Shown in pieces: positions 26,361 to 38,511 of a stretch of 64,000 bases of DNA; within the stretch, counting starts at the first letter, position 1; each line of letters begins with the position of its first letter. Position numbers and translations under genes: made by a program. A model generated the notes under the pieces. The model made no database searches and was not told the origin of the DNA. It saw only the letters and a program-made list of their open reading frames with translations. The stretch is from Diadema setosum. Taxonomy: Eukaryota > Echinodermata > Echinoidea > Diadematoida > Diadematidae. The DNA is taken from the NCBI RefSeq assembly GCF_964275005.1, contig NC_092697.1, positions 18,936,638 to 19,000,637 of the forward strand, read 5' to 3'.

Positions 26361-27750
26361 ATGAAGAAAGATCAAGATTTTTCCATTGAGAAGTTTGTGG
26401 ATTCACCCACAGTTGAGGAGTTGCTAGCCTTGAAAAAGGTTGATTTATTGCGTGTTGCAGAAAACTACAAGGTTCCTGCTGTGAAGAGCACAATGAAAAA
26501 GTCAGAGATTACACAGCACACAATCAAATTTCTTGTAGATGAAGAAGTATTTCCCCTCCAGGCATGACATAGCATATCAGGTAGTCCCCCTGGTGATGTA
26601 CAAGGGAGTGTAGAAGTACGTCTGAAAGAGCTTGAACTTGAGAAAGCGAGAATTGAGTTAGAGAGAGAGAGGGTTTCTCTGTCTAGAAAGGGCTCGTCAA
26701 GTCGGTGAGAGAGAGTATGGTGTAAGCGTCAGTAGTGGGCATTTTGATATCACCAAAAATGTCAGAATGGTCCCTGAGTTCGATGAAGGAGATGTAGATA
26801 GATACTTCCTGCACTTCGAACAAGTGGCGGATAGCATGGAGTGGCCGAAAGAAAAATGGCCTCATCTTTTGCTGACTAAGTTAAAGGGAAAGGCATGTGA
26901 TGCTTATTATGCTTCACTGTCGCGCGAAGAAGCTCAGCATTATGCAACAGTAAAAAAGGCAATTATGAGCGCGTACGCCTTGGTTCCTGAAGAGTACAAA
27001 GAAAAATTCAGGAATAGTAGAAAACTAGAGTCAGAGTCATTCAGAAAATTTGCAAAAGTGAAGGAAATTGCCTTCAGTCTTTGGCTGCAATCAGTAGGCG
27101 TGGCTACTGTTGAAGATTTGCGGGAACTGGGGGGTGTTTCATCAACGCTTGTCAGCGCAGACAACTGTCGGTGCTGACCAATTTCAGCAAAATCCTTGGT
27201 TTTGATTGGCTGAGATGCTCTGGTCACTGACTGTTACTATGGTGATTCAAGTTGTCAGCGCTGACAGACGTTGATGAAACACCCCCCAGGTGTTATTAGA
27301 AGAGTTTAAAAGGTCGCTGCCTCAGGAGGTGCGTTCGCATATATTGAGAAACGGAAGGTGAAAACTTTATTGGTAGATAGTACAATGGCTGATGAGTATA
27401 CTTTGTCCCATAGTCATGGAAATGGGTATGTAGGAAGCAAATATGCAGCTCCTAATCGTCTAAGTGTTGGCAAGATGAATTCTAGCAGTAAGACAGAGGT
27501 GAAAGCTGGTCTGGTGGTAGAAAATGAGACTGACAAGAAAGGTAGGAACACTGAGAAGCCTATTTTGTGTTTCCATTGTAGGCAACCAGGGCATGTGAAG
27601 TTAACTGTCCCATTCTGAACAAGAAAAAACAGGAAAAAGACAAAGAAAAGAAGTCTCATCCCAATGGATTGGCGAGTCGTTCAGTTGAATCGACAGGTGA
27701 TTGGTGTGAACAAGTTCAGAGTGTGATTAAGTCAGTTGATAAAGACAAGA
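26361..27750 (+). pseudogene. Gypsy gag (broken)
   Basis: A 68-codon piece starts at ATG 26361 (MKKDQDFSIEKFVDSPTVEE), followed by a helical EL..EK.RIELERER segment, then a capsid-like stretch at 26767-27126 containing EGDVDRYFLHFEQVADSMEW and WPHLLLTKLKGKA, similar to SCAN/retrotransposon capsids. After an inserted 163-bp MITE the frame resumes with VLLEEFKRSLPQEVRSHILR. A zinc knuckle CFHCRQPGH lies at about 27568-27594, with a one-base shift just after it. The last part is Lys-rich and is cut at 27751 by a TTAA MITE. Frame changes near 26568 and 27600 disable it. Confidence 0.88.
27127..27289. repeat. 163-bp palindromic MITE inside gag
   Basis: Perfect inverted ends CTGGGGGGTGTTTCATCAAC and its complement, with a second inverted pair around TTGTCAGCGC. 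Removing it rejoins the capsid-like reading frame, so it inserted after gag was in place. Confidence 0.9.
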
Positions 27751-29365
27751 TTAAAGGGACTGTAGTTGAGGTGGGGATTCATGTTTTGAACATTCCTAAG
27801 TGAGATAATGAGAAACCTCTTATAAAACATGAAAGAGCATGTAATTCTAAGAAGGATTCAATGTTTATTTGATGAAAATTGGTTTTCAAATGGCTGAGAT
27901 AGCCAAAAAAGTGATAATAATAAAAGGCGACAGGCCACGCCTTTTATTAGGATCTCTTTGTTTCACTTGTTTTTGGATATTGTGACGTATGTATGCTAAA
28001 GCAACCTCTGCAAACCGGCACACAAATAAATGAGTCCTCAGTACATAGTTTGAAACTGTGCTGTGGTGTGTTATTCTCTGTCCTTGCTTGTACAGTTACA
28101 TCTCACAATATGTACACCTTGCAAATCTTCACTATGTCGGTACCCTTTACACCTTGGTTGCACCGAACAGTCTGCACCTTACACTTGCACCTTACAGTTG
28201 CACTTTACAGTTGCACATTCAATCTGCAAAATCAAATTAAATGTAACAACAATAATAAGCATTTGCGGCTCAATTACACATCATGGATTTGCATTATGGA
28301 TAACCAAATGCTATAACACTGCTCACTTACCCTGATACTTTGGGTTCATAGTCACATCTAACTCCTTACTCTTTATAGTGATCTCCAATCATTGTCAAAT
28401 ACGGGTCTGAATTTACAACTCTTTCCCTGTTTCAGACCTAAATCAACTTCACACAGTCCCTAAATTTAAACAATACAAACTACTATCAGACTTATCCTAT
28501 GCTGTATCAGCATCCCAACCGATTAATACCCTAGGCCTACATCGTGCCTTTCAACTGCACTCAATAGTGTTCTCACACCATATAGCCCTGTTACCATACT
28601 TGCCAACTCTACTGCTTTGGGCGGTAGACTACCGCTTTTTAGAGGTTTTGACCAGCTACCGATTTTCTCTTCTGATCTACTGATTTTGTAGCAAACCTAC
28701 CATAAAATGAAATGGAAGTCATATTTTCCCTTCATTGTGCGTTGATTCCCTAAAATAAGCTAGTAATTAGAATACTAATAATAATTTCAAGGAACTCGTT
28801 CCTCAAAAACGCCATATTCAGCCTTCTAATATGCACACATGTATGCACACTGCAGTGGCGCAATAATCTCTATCATATCTACATGTACGTGCGTGCAAGA
28901 CTTACTGTACATGTGTACGTGTACAGTAGCTAGAACCACGTGTAATAGTAATGTTTTGGTAGCTCACGTTCTGCAAGAGTGAATGCTACAAATGGAAACC
29001 CTCCCAAACACTGCAGAAGAGAGCAAAATCTGCCACGTACAGGAATCTCACAGCCAGGTCATCTGCTAATTAATTTAGATTTGGTGAGGGCAACATTATG
29101 TCTTATTCATCAAACTAGCTCCACGATAGAAAGTACACTATAAGGGGATAAATTATTTGCCAATATGTTTGATTACTTTTTCACATATGCTTAGCCTACA
29201 GAAATTATTTACCAATATGTCTGATTTTATTTTTATATAATATGCATAGTCTACAAAATAGTTCATAGATTTACATGGATTATATGTTTTTTTTATCAAC
29301 ACCAAGAACCCTTTAAAAAGGTTAAAAAGCATGCACCAAATCTCATATTTTGATATTGAAAAACA

Positions 29366-30666
29366 AACTAGAAATGTCGCTTTGGCGACTGGTATGCCTC
29401 CGCCATAATGCATGATTTTCCCAATAGGTCTAGATAGTACATGTGGACACTGTGTGATTACATTTTCACAAAATTGGCAAAATATTGGAATGACAAGTTT
29501 GTCACAAATGTGTTGAATGTTCACCTTCCTTGACGTAGGTTTAATTGGATGAATAGGAGAGCATGTATCTAGGGATTTAAGGACTTTAACTTGACTTTGA
29601 CCCATTCATACATTTAGGCATTGAGTAATTTTCAAGGTACAGGTGTGGAGAAAAAGTGCAATTTCTGAATTGAATAGTAAATTGTTACCATTTTCATCTG
29701 GCCCTTGACCCTTAAATTCATAGGATAATTACTTTCAGGTAGAACATGCATAATATGTACTAAGTTTCAAGGTAACTTGAGCCACTTCCGAGATATGGAG
29801 GAAAAAGTTAGTTCAGCACTTTCACTTGATCTTTGACCTTTTGACCTTTGAGGCAAAAAGAGAAAAAAAAAACTTTCCAGAGAATTTCTACTAGGTTACA
29901 CACGCATACACCAAGTGTAAAAAAATAACCCTGCTGGCATTGCATAAATATGAGGGTAATAGTAACATTTTGAAGTCTTGCACTTGACCTTTGACCCCTG
30001 ACCTTTGACCCCATGAACCCTACATTCTCTAGATAATCACTTCCAGTCAGTACATGTATATACTATGTTCCATGAAGATACCTTGAACAATTTTACAAGG
30101 TACGGAGAAAAAAAAATAAGTTTTAATATTTTTACTTGACCTTTTGACCTTTGACCTCATGACCCAAACTTTCACCAGAGAATCTTACTTGGGTAATACA
30201 TGTATACACTAAGTTTCAAGAAAATCTCTTCAGGCATTCAATAGATATGGTGGAAATAGTGAAATTTTATGTATTTGACCCTGACCATTTGACCTTTGAC
30301 CTCATGACCCAAACTTTCACCAGAGAATCTTAATTGGGTAAAACATGTATACACTAAGTTTCAAGAAAATATCTTCAGGCATTCAATAGAAATGGTGGAA
30401 ATAGTGAAATTTTATGTATTTGACCTTGACCTTTTGACCTTTGACCTTGAGCATGTGCACCCAAAAGTTGATAGGCACAACTTCACCCCCTAATACACAT
30501 ACATGCCAAATTTCATTAGGATACCTCAACAGGTTTTGATAGTTACCTTGTCCACAAAATTCATTACGGACGGACGGAAGGACGGACGGAAGGACGGACG
30601 GACGGACGGACGGACAACCCGAAAACATAATGCCTCCGGCACCACTTCGTGGCGGAGGCATAAAAA
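29366..30666. repeat. TGACCTTTGACC-family element, copy 1
   Basis: Left end includes TATGCCTCCGCCATAATGC and right end GTGGCGGAGGCATAA, so the ends are inverted around about 1.3 kb. The interior is a diverged tandem series of ~180-bp modules, each with GACCTTTGACC words and AAGTTTCAAG-like words, ending in a GGAC/GGAA tetranucleotide tract (about 30567-30615). No ORF resembling a transposase. Copies at 33521-34481 and 46190-46745. Confidence 0.85.
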
Positions 30667-30770
30667 AGTCCACACCGTGGGAGGGGGGACACCCCCTCCC
30701 ACACCCTCCCCCCCCCCCCCCCCCCTCGCGCGCAAGCGCGCTCGGGCTTGGTCGCTTTGCTCCCTCGCAA
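30667..30770. repeat. C-rich low-complexity and palindromic tract
   Basis: GTGGGAGGGGGGACACCCCC and a run of about 18 C, then CGCGCGCAAGCGCGCTCGG. Likely simple sequence at the edge of the 29366-30666 repeat. Confidence 0.7.
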
Positions 30771-31522
30771 AATCTACCTCTTCAGGATTTCAAAATGTTG
30801 GCACGTATGTGTTACAGCCTTATAACAATTCTACACACCAAACTTGTTTGATTACATGTAATCAATTTCACTTATTAATTCCGATACACCCTGTACTTTA
30901 CATACAGTACAGGCATTATTCTTCCTTTTACTTTCATCTGCCATATAACAGCACCTTCATTTTCATGCTTTATACACAACGAACACAACCTATTGTACAC
31001 TGTACATTCATACGCTACGTATTGACTTGCACGTAACTAACATACAACTGTACATGCGCTAACGTACATATACATGTAAATCATTCACACTTTTCTACCC
31101 AAATTTTCACATTATGCAATTATACTTTTTATCATCTTTACACTCATACATCATTTCAACATTCCTCAACGGAAATCTTGACTTCGCAATACTCACAACA
31201 TTGGACTTTACGCCGATTAGCGTAAATTTACTTGCAGAAATCACTGTCCACAAACACCCTGGTCTGTGATTTTTTAGGCTGGCAACCAACGCCCCCTATC
31301 GACCGAATAAGTCAATCCAGGCAAATCCCCGCTTCTGACGTCACTGGAAACCAACACATACTTAAAACTTACCGATATCTCAGCCATTTCAAAACCGATT
31401 TTCATCAAATAAACTTTTGATACCCCTTAAATTGCATGCTCTTTGACATCTCATAGAGTAGTTTCTGAATATCTCGCAAAATGTTAAAGCTAAATCCTCA
31501 CCTAGACCAGAACTGTACACAC

Positions 31523-34500
31523 CCTTCTGTAGGCTATGTGTCATTGGTAGGGTGTGATGAAGCCAGAAAGTTTACCATCCTGCGAGATACTGGTGCATCT
31601 CAGCCATTGATTCTTGACAGTGTACTGTTACAAGGAGTAGAAGGAGGTTACATTGAGGCTCCTCTTCACACAGTCGATTTGCAGTCAGGCCTAGTTTCAG
31701 GAAGGGTGAGCCTTGGTGTTAGGAAGTCACTTCCTACGGATGGTGTAGTATTGATATTAGGCAATGATCTTGCAGGAGACAAAGTGACTATTCCAGTGGT
31801 CAGTGCAGTCCCTTTGGATAAAGAAGGAAATGAGACAGCTGCATTGGTTCAGGAATTCCCTGAAGTTTTCCCAGCTTGTGTAGTCACACGTTCCATGTCT
31901 AGAAAATCAGAGGAGTCTGAAATGAAGGCTAGTCCAGAGGATATCAGTCTAGAAGGGAGTTTCTTCTGTCGGTTGGATGATGTAGAAGTAAGCAAAACCG
32001 CAGCATCAAAATCACATCAGATAGGGGATGAGTCTCGCCCCGTAGATGAAACTGAGATTGGATGGAACATGAGCTCTTTGGTTGATGCAAAGAAGAATGA
32101 TCCACTGTATGTTGAGAGAAGTGCAGGTGAGAGTGTGAAACCAGTCATGTGTGTGGCAGGAGAAGAGTTGAATCACACAACAGATGATCAATGTGCTGAA
32201 TTAGAAAGGAAGTGTTCAAGTGTGAAGCCTAAGAACTTGGATGCACTTTGCGATCTTGAAAGGAAATTGGGTCATTCGTCCCATGGTGAGAGAGATGATA
32301 TCAAACAGATCATTGCAGATTTTCCTGGGTTGTTTTCAGATGTTCCTGGTCGCACAAGTGTGGTGCAATATGATGTGGATGTTGGGGAGTCAGATCCCAC
32401 CAAGCAGCACCCTTATCGTGCTGACCCAGAGAAGATGCAACATTTGCAGAGTGAGGTGGAGTACCTGTTAGAACATAACATTGTAGAGCCAAGCACTAGT
32501 GCATGGAGTTCACCATGTGTATTAGTTCCCAAGCCGGATGGCTCATATCGCTTTTACACGGATTATAGGAAGGACTGCTTCCCTATTCCAAGAGTCGATG
32601 ACTGCATCGATCGTATTGGAAAAGCGAGCTACATGTTGTATGTAAGCAACTTTGACCTACTGAAAGGGTATTGGCAGATACCTTTAACACAGAGAGCAAA
32701 GGAGATTTCTGCGTTTGTACTCCACAGGGCCTTTTTCAGTATACCGTGATGCATTCCAATGCATGATGAATGAGTTGATTTGTGGATTGGATGGCTGTGA
32801 GGTATACATCGATGATGTGGTGGTTTACAGCGATTCTTGGGATGACCATGTGAGAACGGTGAGGGAGTTGTTCAAGCGGTTGTCAACGGCCAGTCTCACA
32901 GTTGGTGAAAAGTGAAAGTTGGTGAACCTGGTGAAAAGTGAGTTTGGGCATAGTGAAGTGCAGTTTCTTGGTCACGTCGTTGGTCAAGGTCGAGTTCGTC
33001 CCGCAGCTGCTGAAGTCCAAGCAGTCCAAGATGTCCCTGTTCCCAAGACGAGGAAGGAGCTGATGAGATTCATTGGCATGGCCAGATACTACCGTCGCTT
33101 CTGTCATAACTTCTCGGATGTTGTGGCACCCTTGACTGATCTCCTGCGGAAGAATGTGAAGTTCCAGTGGTCAGCCGCATGCCAGTCTGCGTTTGACCAA
33201 GTGAAGGCAATCCTGTCGAGTGGTCCTGTATTGGCAGCCCCAGACTTCAAGAAAGGCTTCAGCCTAGCTGTCGATGCCAGCGATGTCGGAGCAGGCACCG
33301 TGTTGATGCAAGCTGATGACGATGGAGTGGACAGACCGGTCTGCTACTTCTCAAAGAAGTTCAACACGCACCAGCGGAAGTATTCTACCGTTGAGAAGGA
33401 GACCCTAGCGTTAATCTTTCGCTCAGCCATTTTGATGTTTACGTGGGCAGCACAACTCAACCGGTTGTTGTGTGGACTGACCACAACCCACTGACATTCG
33501 TCAACAGAATGAGAAACAACTAAAATGTTGCTACGGCGACTGGTGTATGCCTCCGCCATAATGCATGGTTCTCCTAATACGTCTATAGTACAATGTCTTG
33601 ACAATGTGTGATGACAGTTTCACACAATTGGCAAAATATTAAAATGACAGGTTTGCCACAAATGTGCTGAATGTTCACTTTCCCAGAACTAGGTTCAACT
33701 GGATGAATGATTAAAACGTCAGAGTGCAGGTATTTGGGGGAACTGATGATTTTTACTTGACTTTTGACCCTTTTATAAGTTTATGCATTGAGTAATTTTC
33801 AAAGTATTGAGAAAAAGTATAATTTCAGTATCAAATGGTAAAATAGTATTATCTAAACCTGGCCTTTGACCTTGACCTCACAGTTCCAAAGAGAATCACT
33901 GTTAGGCAGAACATGCATAAATATGTAAGTTTCATGATGATATCTTGAGTTACTTTTGAGATATGGAGGAAGAAGTGCAATTCAGCACTTTCACTTGACC
34001 TTTGACCTTTTGACCCTTTGACCTTTTGGCAAGAAACTTCCCACAGAATATATATTGGGTTATACATGCATCATCAAGTTAAAAAAAAATCCTTCAGGCA
34101 TTGCATAAATATAAGGAAAGCAGTGATATTTTGAGGAGTTGACCTTGACCTTTGACCCCTGACCTTTGACCCATGACCCCCAACTTCCCTAGATAATCAC
34201 TGCCCATCGGTACATGCATATATACTAAGTTCCATGAAGATACCTTGAACCATTTGCAAGATATGGAGAAAACATGAAATTTCAACCTTTTTTTCACAAA
34301 ATAACCTGTGACCTTTGACCTTTGACCCCATGACCCTAAAATCCAAACAAAGTATCATCCCCCCAGGATATACCCTCATGCCAAGTTTGATGCAAAACCA
34401 CCTTACGGTTCTTGAGATATCGACAAAAACAAAACGGGACGGACGACCCGAAAACATAATGCCTCCGGCCACTTGCATAAAAACCAGCTGAAGACTGATG

Positions 34501-34593
34501 CGATGGAGTTTAATCCTACAGCAGAATAACCTTGACATTAAGCACATTCACGGAAAGGAAAACAATGTCGCTGACACCCTTTCTCGTGCTTAA
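31523..34593 (+). pseudogene. Gypsy pol: protease-RT-RNase H without integrase
   Basis: The aspartic protease is near 31580 (LRDTGASQPLILDSVLL). The linker runs through VFPACVVTRSMSRKS to KNDPLYVERS, and then directly into the pre-RT segment FPGLFSDVPGRTSVVQYDVD. RT follows: SPCVLVPKPDGSYRF, a shortened YRK..FPIPRVDDCID, SNFDLLKGYWQIPLTQRAKE, then a deletion and frameshift near 32735 that removes the PFGM region. Active-site YIDDVVVYSD follows at about 32800, and TGA interrupts at 32913. RNase H (FSLAVDASDVGAGTVLMQAD) runs to another frameshift near 33415 and TDHNPLTFVNRM. It is then split at 33521 by a repeat and ends in IKHIHGKENNVADTLSRA and TAA. Integrase is absent. Confidence 0.92.
33521..34481. 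repeat. TGACCTTTGACC-family element, copy 2, inside RNase H
   Basis: Begins near ATGTTGCTACGGCGACTGGT and GTATGCCTCCGCCATAATGC and ends near GACGACCCGAAAACATAATG. The RNase H reading resumes just after it. The right inverted end is truncated (CCGGCCACTTGCATAAAA). Confidence 0.88.
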
Positions 34594-36031
34594 TTGAGAA
34601 ATCTCAATATTTTGTCTCGTTGCCAGATGCAACAATTGTGCAAATGTATTTTATGTTTGTAACACTTTAAACAGGTGTAATTTTGTTTTGCAAGTACACG
34701 GGACAGTGTGTGTACATCATGCATGTATGTATCTTGCATACACTATAATTGTGATGCCAACAGCATGAATGGCACTTTGAGTGTGTAAATAACAACATGG
34801 AAGTATCTTCAGACATGTTTATTAATTAAGGAAACACAGCAAGCTATATTTGTGCTTTGAGTCACTCTCAAAAAGAAGACATTATGAAGGCTGTTTTAAG
34901 TTACGCTAGCCATCAACAGTTGTCAAAAATGTGAGTTGTTGGTAAAATAACTTCAAACAGTTAGTGTTGCTGTTGGTAGAGAATGTGGTGTATCGAGTAA
35001 TGTAGGTACAGTTCAGGTATTTGAAGTTTCATACTTGTACATGTACAGGTATTGGTTAAATTTGTTGTGGCATATACCCTAATGTTATTGGATGTTGCCT
35101 TTTGGATTTAATTAGCATGTATACATATAGTTATACATGTACATGTTAGCTTTTGCTCATTATTATAGCTCAATCACTGCCTTGGCAAAGGTGTCCAGTA
35201 TTTCACAGTTGATCCAACATACCAACAGGCATACATTTAAGCTGACTGTGTTATACCGGGATGTATACACTCACTTATTAAGCTTAGGTGTACACACAGG
35301 TTATCATTATTTTTTATTATTATTATTAATGGTATCTTTATTCAACAAATCATTGACCGCAGCCAGAAGCTGAATTACAAATGATTTTACAAAAATGAGA
35401 AACATAAAGTATACACAGTATTACATGCGTATACAAATGTAAATCATCAAGGATATCTCACTCATTTGATGCCTTGTCAGGCAGGTCATACTCATGGTGT
35501 CTTGTATGTTGACAGGAAAGTTTTCAGAAACATAAGTACGGTATATGACATTTGTTGATGTTTCGACACTTCAATAGATGCTGACACAACATCTACAGGT
35601 ATGCAAGTCACATATCATTCCTTATCATGGAAAATTTTGGTTGTAGGTAATATGATTACATTAGTTGGATTTACAGCCGTATATGCAGTTGCTTCTGGAA
35701 GAGATGACGTGTTTGCGTGTTTATGATCTTCGTACATGTACACAGGTTAATTATTTGATATGACAGTGTAAAACTGACTTACACAGCTGTACATGTATGT
35801 TCTACTGAAGAAACCATCTGATTTTGGTATAATGTGCAGTATAATGTACATTGCAGTATTCAGTGTTGCACAACTACATGCAATTCCAGTATGCTGTAAC
35901 TACATGTAACAAGCAGCAGTAACTCATGAGTGTTAAATTGGTACACGTTGAATGGTACTAAAGTCGTACATGTTTTATCACAGGTTGTGATGATAATATA
36001 GCCATAGCATACTTTGTTTATGTGTTCTTAA
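34594..36031. other. Gypsy 3' untranslated region without integrase
   Basis: About 1.4 kb between the pol stop and the next MITE. No HHCC zinc finger, DDE motif or other integrase trace was found in any frame. A stretch near 35320-35400 resembles a LINE-type 3' end (GGTATCTTTATTCAACAAAT). Confidence 0.7.
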
Positions 36032-36253
36032 TTAAAGGGGGTGGCTAGTAACCCGTCACTGTACAGGCATGCTAACTGGAACATTGAACTGCACATTACT
36101 TGAATATGAGACCATTCTGAAGCAAATAATTTTCACACAACAATAGATACATAATGTACTCTGAAATGAATCCCACAAGGATTGGAACAATCATCCCCTA
36201 TCATTCCCACTGATTCCCACTGACCAGTTACTACATTGTAGCCATCCCCTTAA
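36032..36253. repeat. TTAA MITE family B, left arm partly deleted
   Basis: Flanked by TTAA at 36032-36035 and 36250-36253. Matches the right two-thirds of the 62957-63321 element (shared ATTACTTGAATATGAGACCA), with most of the left arm missing. Confidence 0.85.
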
Positions 36254-36383
36254 ATAATAACGCAACCATGGTAAACTCATGGATTTATAAGAGTGAATTG
36301 GAAGAGGAAGGTACAATACTGTTCCAAAATATTGTGCCAAGGTAAGAGTCCATTTGTGTTGAAAACGTTAAATGCACTCTTTT

Positions 36384-36393
36384 AGGGGGGAGG
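36384..36393 (+). other. Polypurine tract
   Basis: AGGGGGGAGG directly precedes the 3' LTR, the expected place for plus-strand priming. Confidence 0.8.
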
Positions 36394-36565
36394 TGTTATA
36401 GATACAATTGTACATGTGCAGTGTACTATCATTTCTGGGCACTTTATCGTTCCGCAGAGGAATATGTAAATAAAGAGTTCGACAAGATGACCGACATCGA
36501 TCAAACACCTTGTTTGAGAGTCTGGGTATTTTCGGTGGTTATGATGGTTCGTTAGGCCAATAACA
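36394..36565 (+). repeat. 3' LTR of gypsy element
   Basis: 172 bp, starts TGTTATAGATAC and ends CCAATAACA, AATAAA at 36469-36474. Followed by the target duplication ATAC. Confidence 0.92.
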
Positions 36566-36797
36566 ATACCCAGTTTGAAAGGCTATACTTTACTTGATAC
36601 CATACACATGCACTCAATGTGAAAAACTTGACATGAAATACAGTTTGTGATATGTTCCTAGGATTAAGAAAAGCAAAGATAATGCAGCCTCATTTGATGA
36701 ATCCTCATAATCTTATGACTGGTTGAAATAGTAAGCATAAATTCTCAACTATTACCCATGCAGCATCTCATGCCCATGCCAAATGGCCCTCATAGCA

Positions 36798-37185
36798 TTA
36801 AAGGGACTGTACAGTACTGGTTGAGGTGGAGATTCATGTTTTGAACATTCCTAAGTGAGATAATGAAAAGCCTCTTATGAAATATGAAGGAGCATGTAAT
36901 CTTAAGAAGGATTCAACGTTTATTTGATGAAAATTGGTTTTCAAATGGCTGAGATATCAAAAAAAGTGCTAATAATAAAAGGCGACATGCCACAACTTTA
37001 GGATCTCTTTGTTTCACCTTGTTTTTGGATATCTCAGCCATTTCAAAACCGATTTTCATCGAATAAACTTTTGATACCCCTTAGAACTGCATGCTCTTTG
37101 ACATCTCATAGAGTGGTTTCTGAATATCTCACAAAACGTTAAAAGCTAAATCCTCACCTCGACCAGAACTGTACACACCCTTTAA
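36798..37185. repeat. TTAA hairpin MITE, copy 3 (family A)
   Basis: 388 bp between TTAA 36798-36801 and 37182-37185, ends AAAGGGACTGTACAG and CAGAACTGTACACACCCTTT, with the same internal hairpin as copy 1. It lies just outside the gypsy element. Confidence 0.88.
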
Positions 37186-38422
37186 ACTGCCCTCTTTTAG
37201 GTACCGTGTATACAAGTATACATTTAATATGCAGGATGTACAGAGTACGAATGTTCAAGGACAGTATGGACTGTAAATACTAGGCTTACACAGAGCACAA
37301 GCATGAGAGGTGACTCTTGTGCAGAGTGTTCGCAATGCAAACGGCCTGGCCTTTGTAAACAACAATTTGTTCTCAACTTATAACACTAGTAATGAGTGAA
37401 TCGGAGGAGTTACGCAACACACATGTGTAGCAACCACTGAAATCATTGATATGCAACCTGACATGTAATTAGTACAGAACATACAATATGCACATTTTAA
37501 TGCAATTTTACTACAATGTAGGTGTATGAAAAAGATATGGACTATAAACACTTGCACTGGTTTCCATCGCACGTGAGATGACCACTGCGCTGTATGATGC
37601 GATCACTATGCGAGCATCTACAGTACATTTTGTACATTGTAAAATGTATGACAACACCTGATGTGTGAACAGGTTAGCGCAATCGTGATCGATCATGTAA
37701 AATTTCATTTATTTTGTCCCGTACATAAAACAGTCATACACAGCTCTTATTTTGGGCATTGTTGGTATTATTGTCCCTTGGGATCTCAACTCCATGCTGC
37801 ATTGTACGATCCTTGGGGTGAGCTTCTTTGGTCATAGCATAGAGATGAGATTCCTGGGGCAATAATGTCAACAATGCCCTCAAAGAGCAGTCCATTTGAC
37901 TTCTAAAGGCTATTCACTCATTTCCAAAATGCTTCCTGATAGACTCTGAACAGACTGCATGTTGTACACATGTATTATAGGGCTGACAAGGTTACCAGTT
38001 GATAATATGCTGAGACACATTTTGCAATGTGATGTCAGGGAGAGAAAACACAGGAGGCCTACAACTCCCCCGTGCTGATGACAAACAATTACTACAATGT
38101 ACATGTACATGCTATAATACACCTTCACATAGAACCAAAATGTATGTGTACTGTTTACAAAAGTGACATCTTTGCATTACAAAAAATGTACATGTAATGT
38201 GCTGTTTCAAATGTCATTTATAAATTTGTCTGCAGTGCATTACATATTATATTGATCACCAGCAAAGGCAAAGCATTCATGACTGGAAAGAAAATGCATG
38301 AAACTGTAATTTGGATTTAGGCCTACTTAGAACTAGTACAGCATACATCACAGGGTGAATGACAGAATTGTGTTTACAAATTATCTATCACTCCATCAGG
38401 GAAATTGTTAGATAGTGTCATA
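37186..38422. other. Non-coding interval
   Basis: No exon or bounded repeat recognised. Contains several ACATGTACATG words. Confidence 0.45.
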
Positions 38423-38511
38423 CACAAGGGCAATTCCACGATAAAGTGGACATGACCATCAAATTTTCAAAATAATCAAATCTCATTCATTTTGGTATCA
38501 AATGAAAGCTT

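Larger units (their letters stand above)
27981..31373. mobile_element. 3.39-kb insertion of unknown class with GATAT duplication
   Basis: GATAT at 27976-27980 recurs at 31374-31378, and the family A MITE reads through cleanly if the insert and one GATAT are removed. The insert begins TGTGACGTATG and ends AAAACTTACC, with no inverted ends and no long ORF. A 5-bp duplication and TG start suggest a solo LTR, but the end is not CA, so class is unresolved. It contains a TGACCTTTGACC-family repeat at 29366-30666. Confidence 0.7.
27751..31526. repeat. TTAA hairpin MITE, copy 2 (family A), split by a later insertion
   Basis: Left half 27751-27980 begins TTAAAGGGACTG and right half 31374-31526 ends CCAGAACTGTACACACCCTT. 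Together they match the intact copy at 36798-37185. The right TTAA has decayed. It sits between the zinc knuckle and the protease of the gypsy element. Confidence 0.88.
24918..36565 (+). mobile_element. Ty3/gypsy LTR retrotransposon, Gmr1-like, degenerate and multiply invaded
   Basis: Two ~173-bp LTRs (24918-25092 and 36394-36565) begin TGTTATAG and end TAACA, and are flanked by the 4-bp duplication ATAC (24914-24917, 36566-36569). A primer-binding-like TGGGGGC stretch follows the 5' LTR and a polypurine tract precedes the 3' LTR. The interior has gag with a zinc knuckle, then protease, RT and RNase H. RNase H ends at a stop (34591-34593) and no integrase follows. In the Gmr1 lineage integrase lies between protease and RT, and here that interval is too short to hold it. 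At least six later insertions and several frameshifts make it non-functional. Confidence 0.92.

Noticed and set aside
29153..29605. 150-codon minus-strand ORF
   Set aside because: Half of it is antisense of the TGACCTTTGACC-family repeat; no protein similarity recognised.
30567..30615. GGAC/GGAA tract as a CRISPR-like or satellite array
   Set aside because: Plain tetranucleotide microsatellite with no spacers, recurring at the same place in other copies of the repeat.
30503..31036. 177-codon plus-strand ORF
   Set aside because: Runs through GGAC tetranucleotide and C-rich simple sequence at the end of a repeat; repeated DGRKDGR peptide is low complexity.
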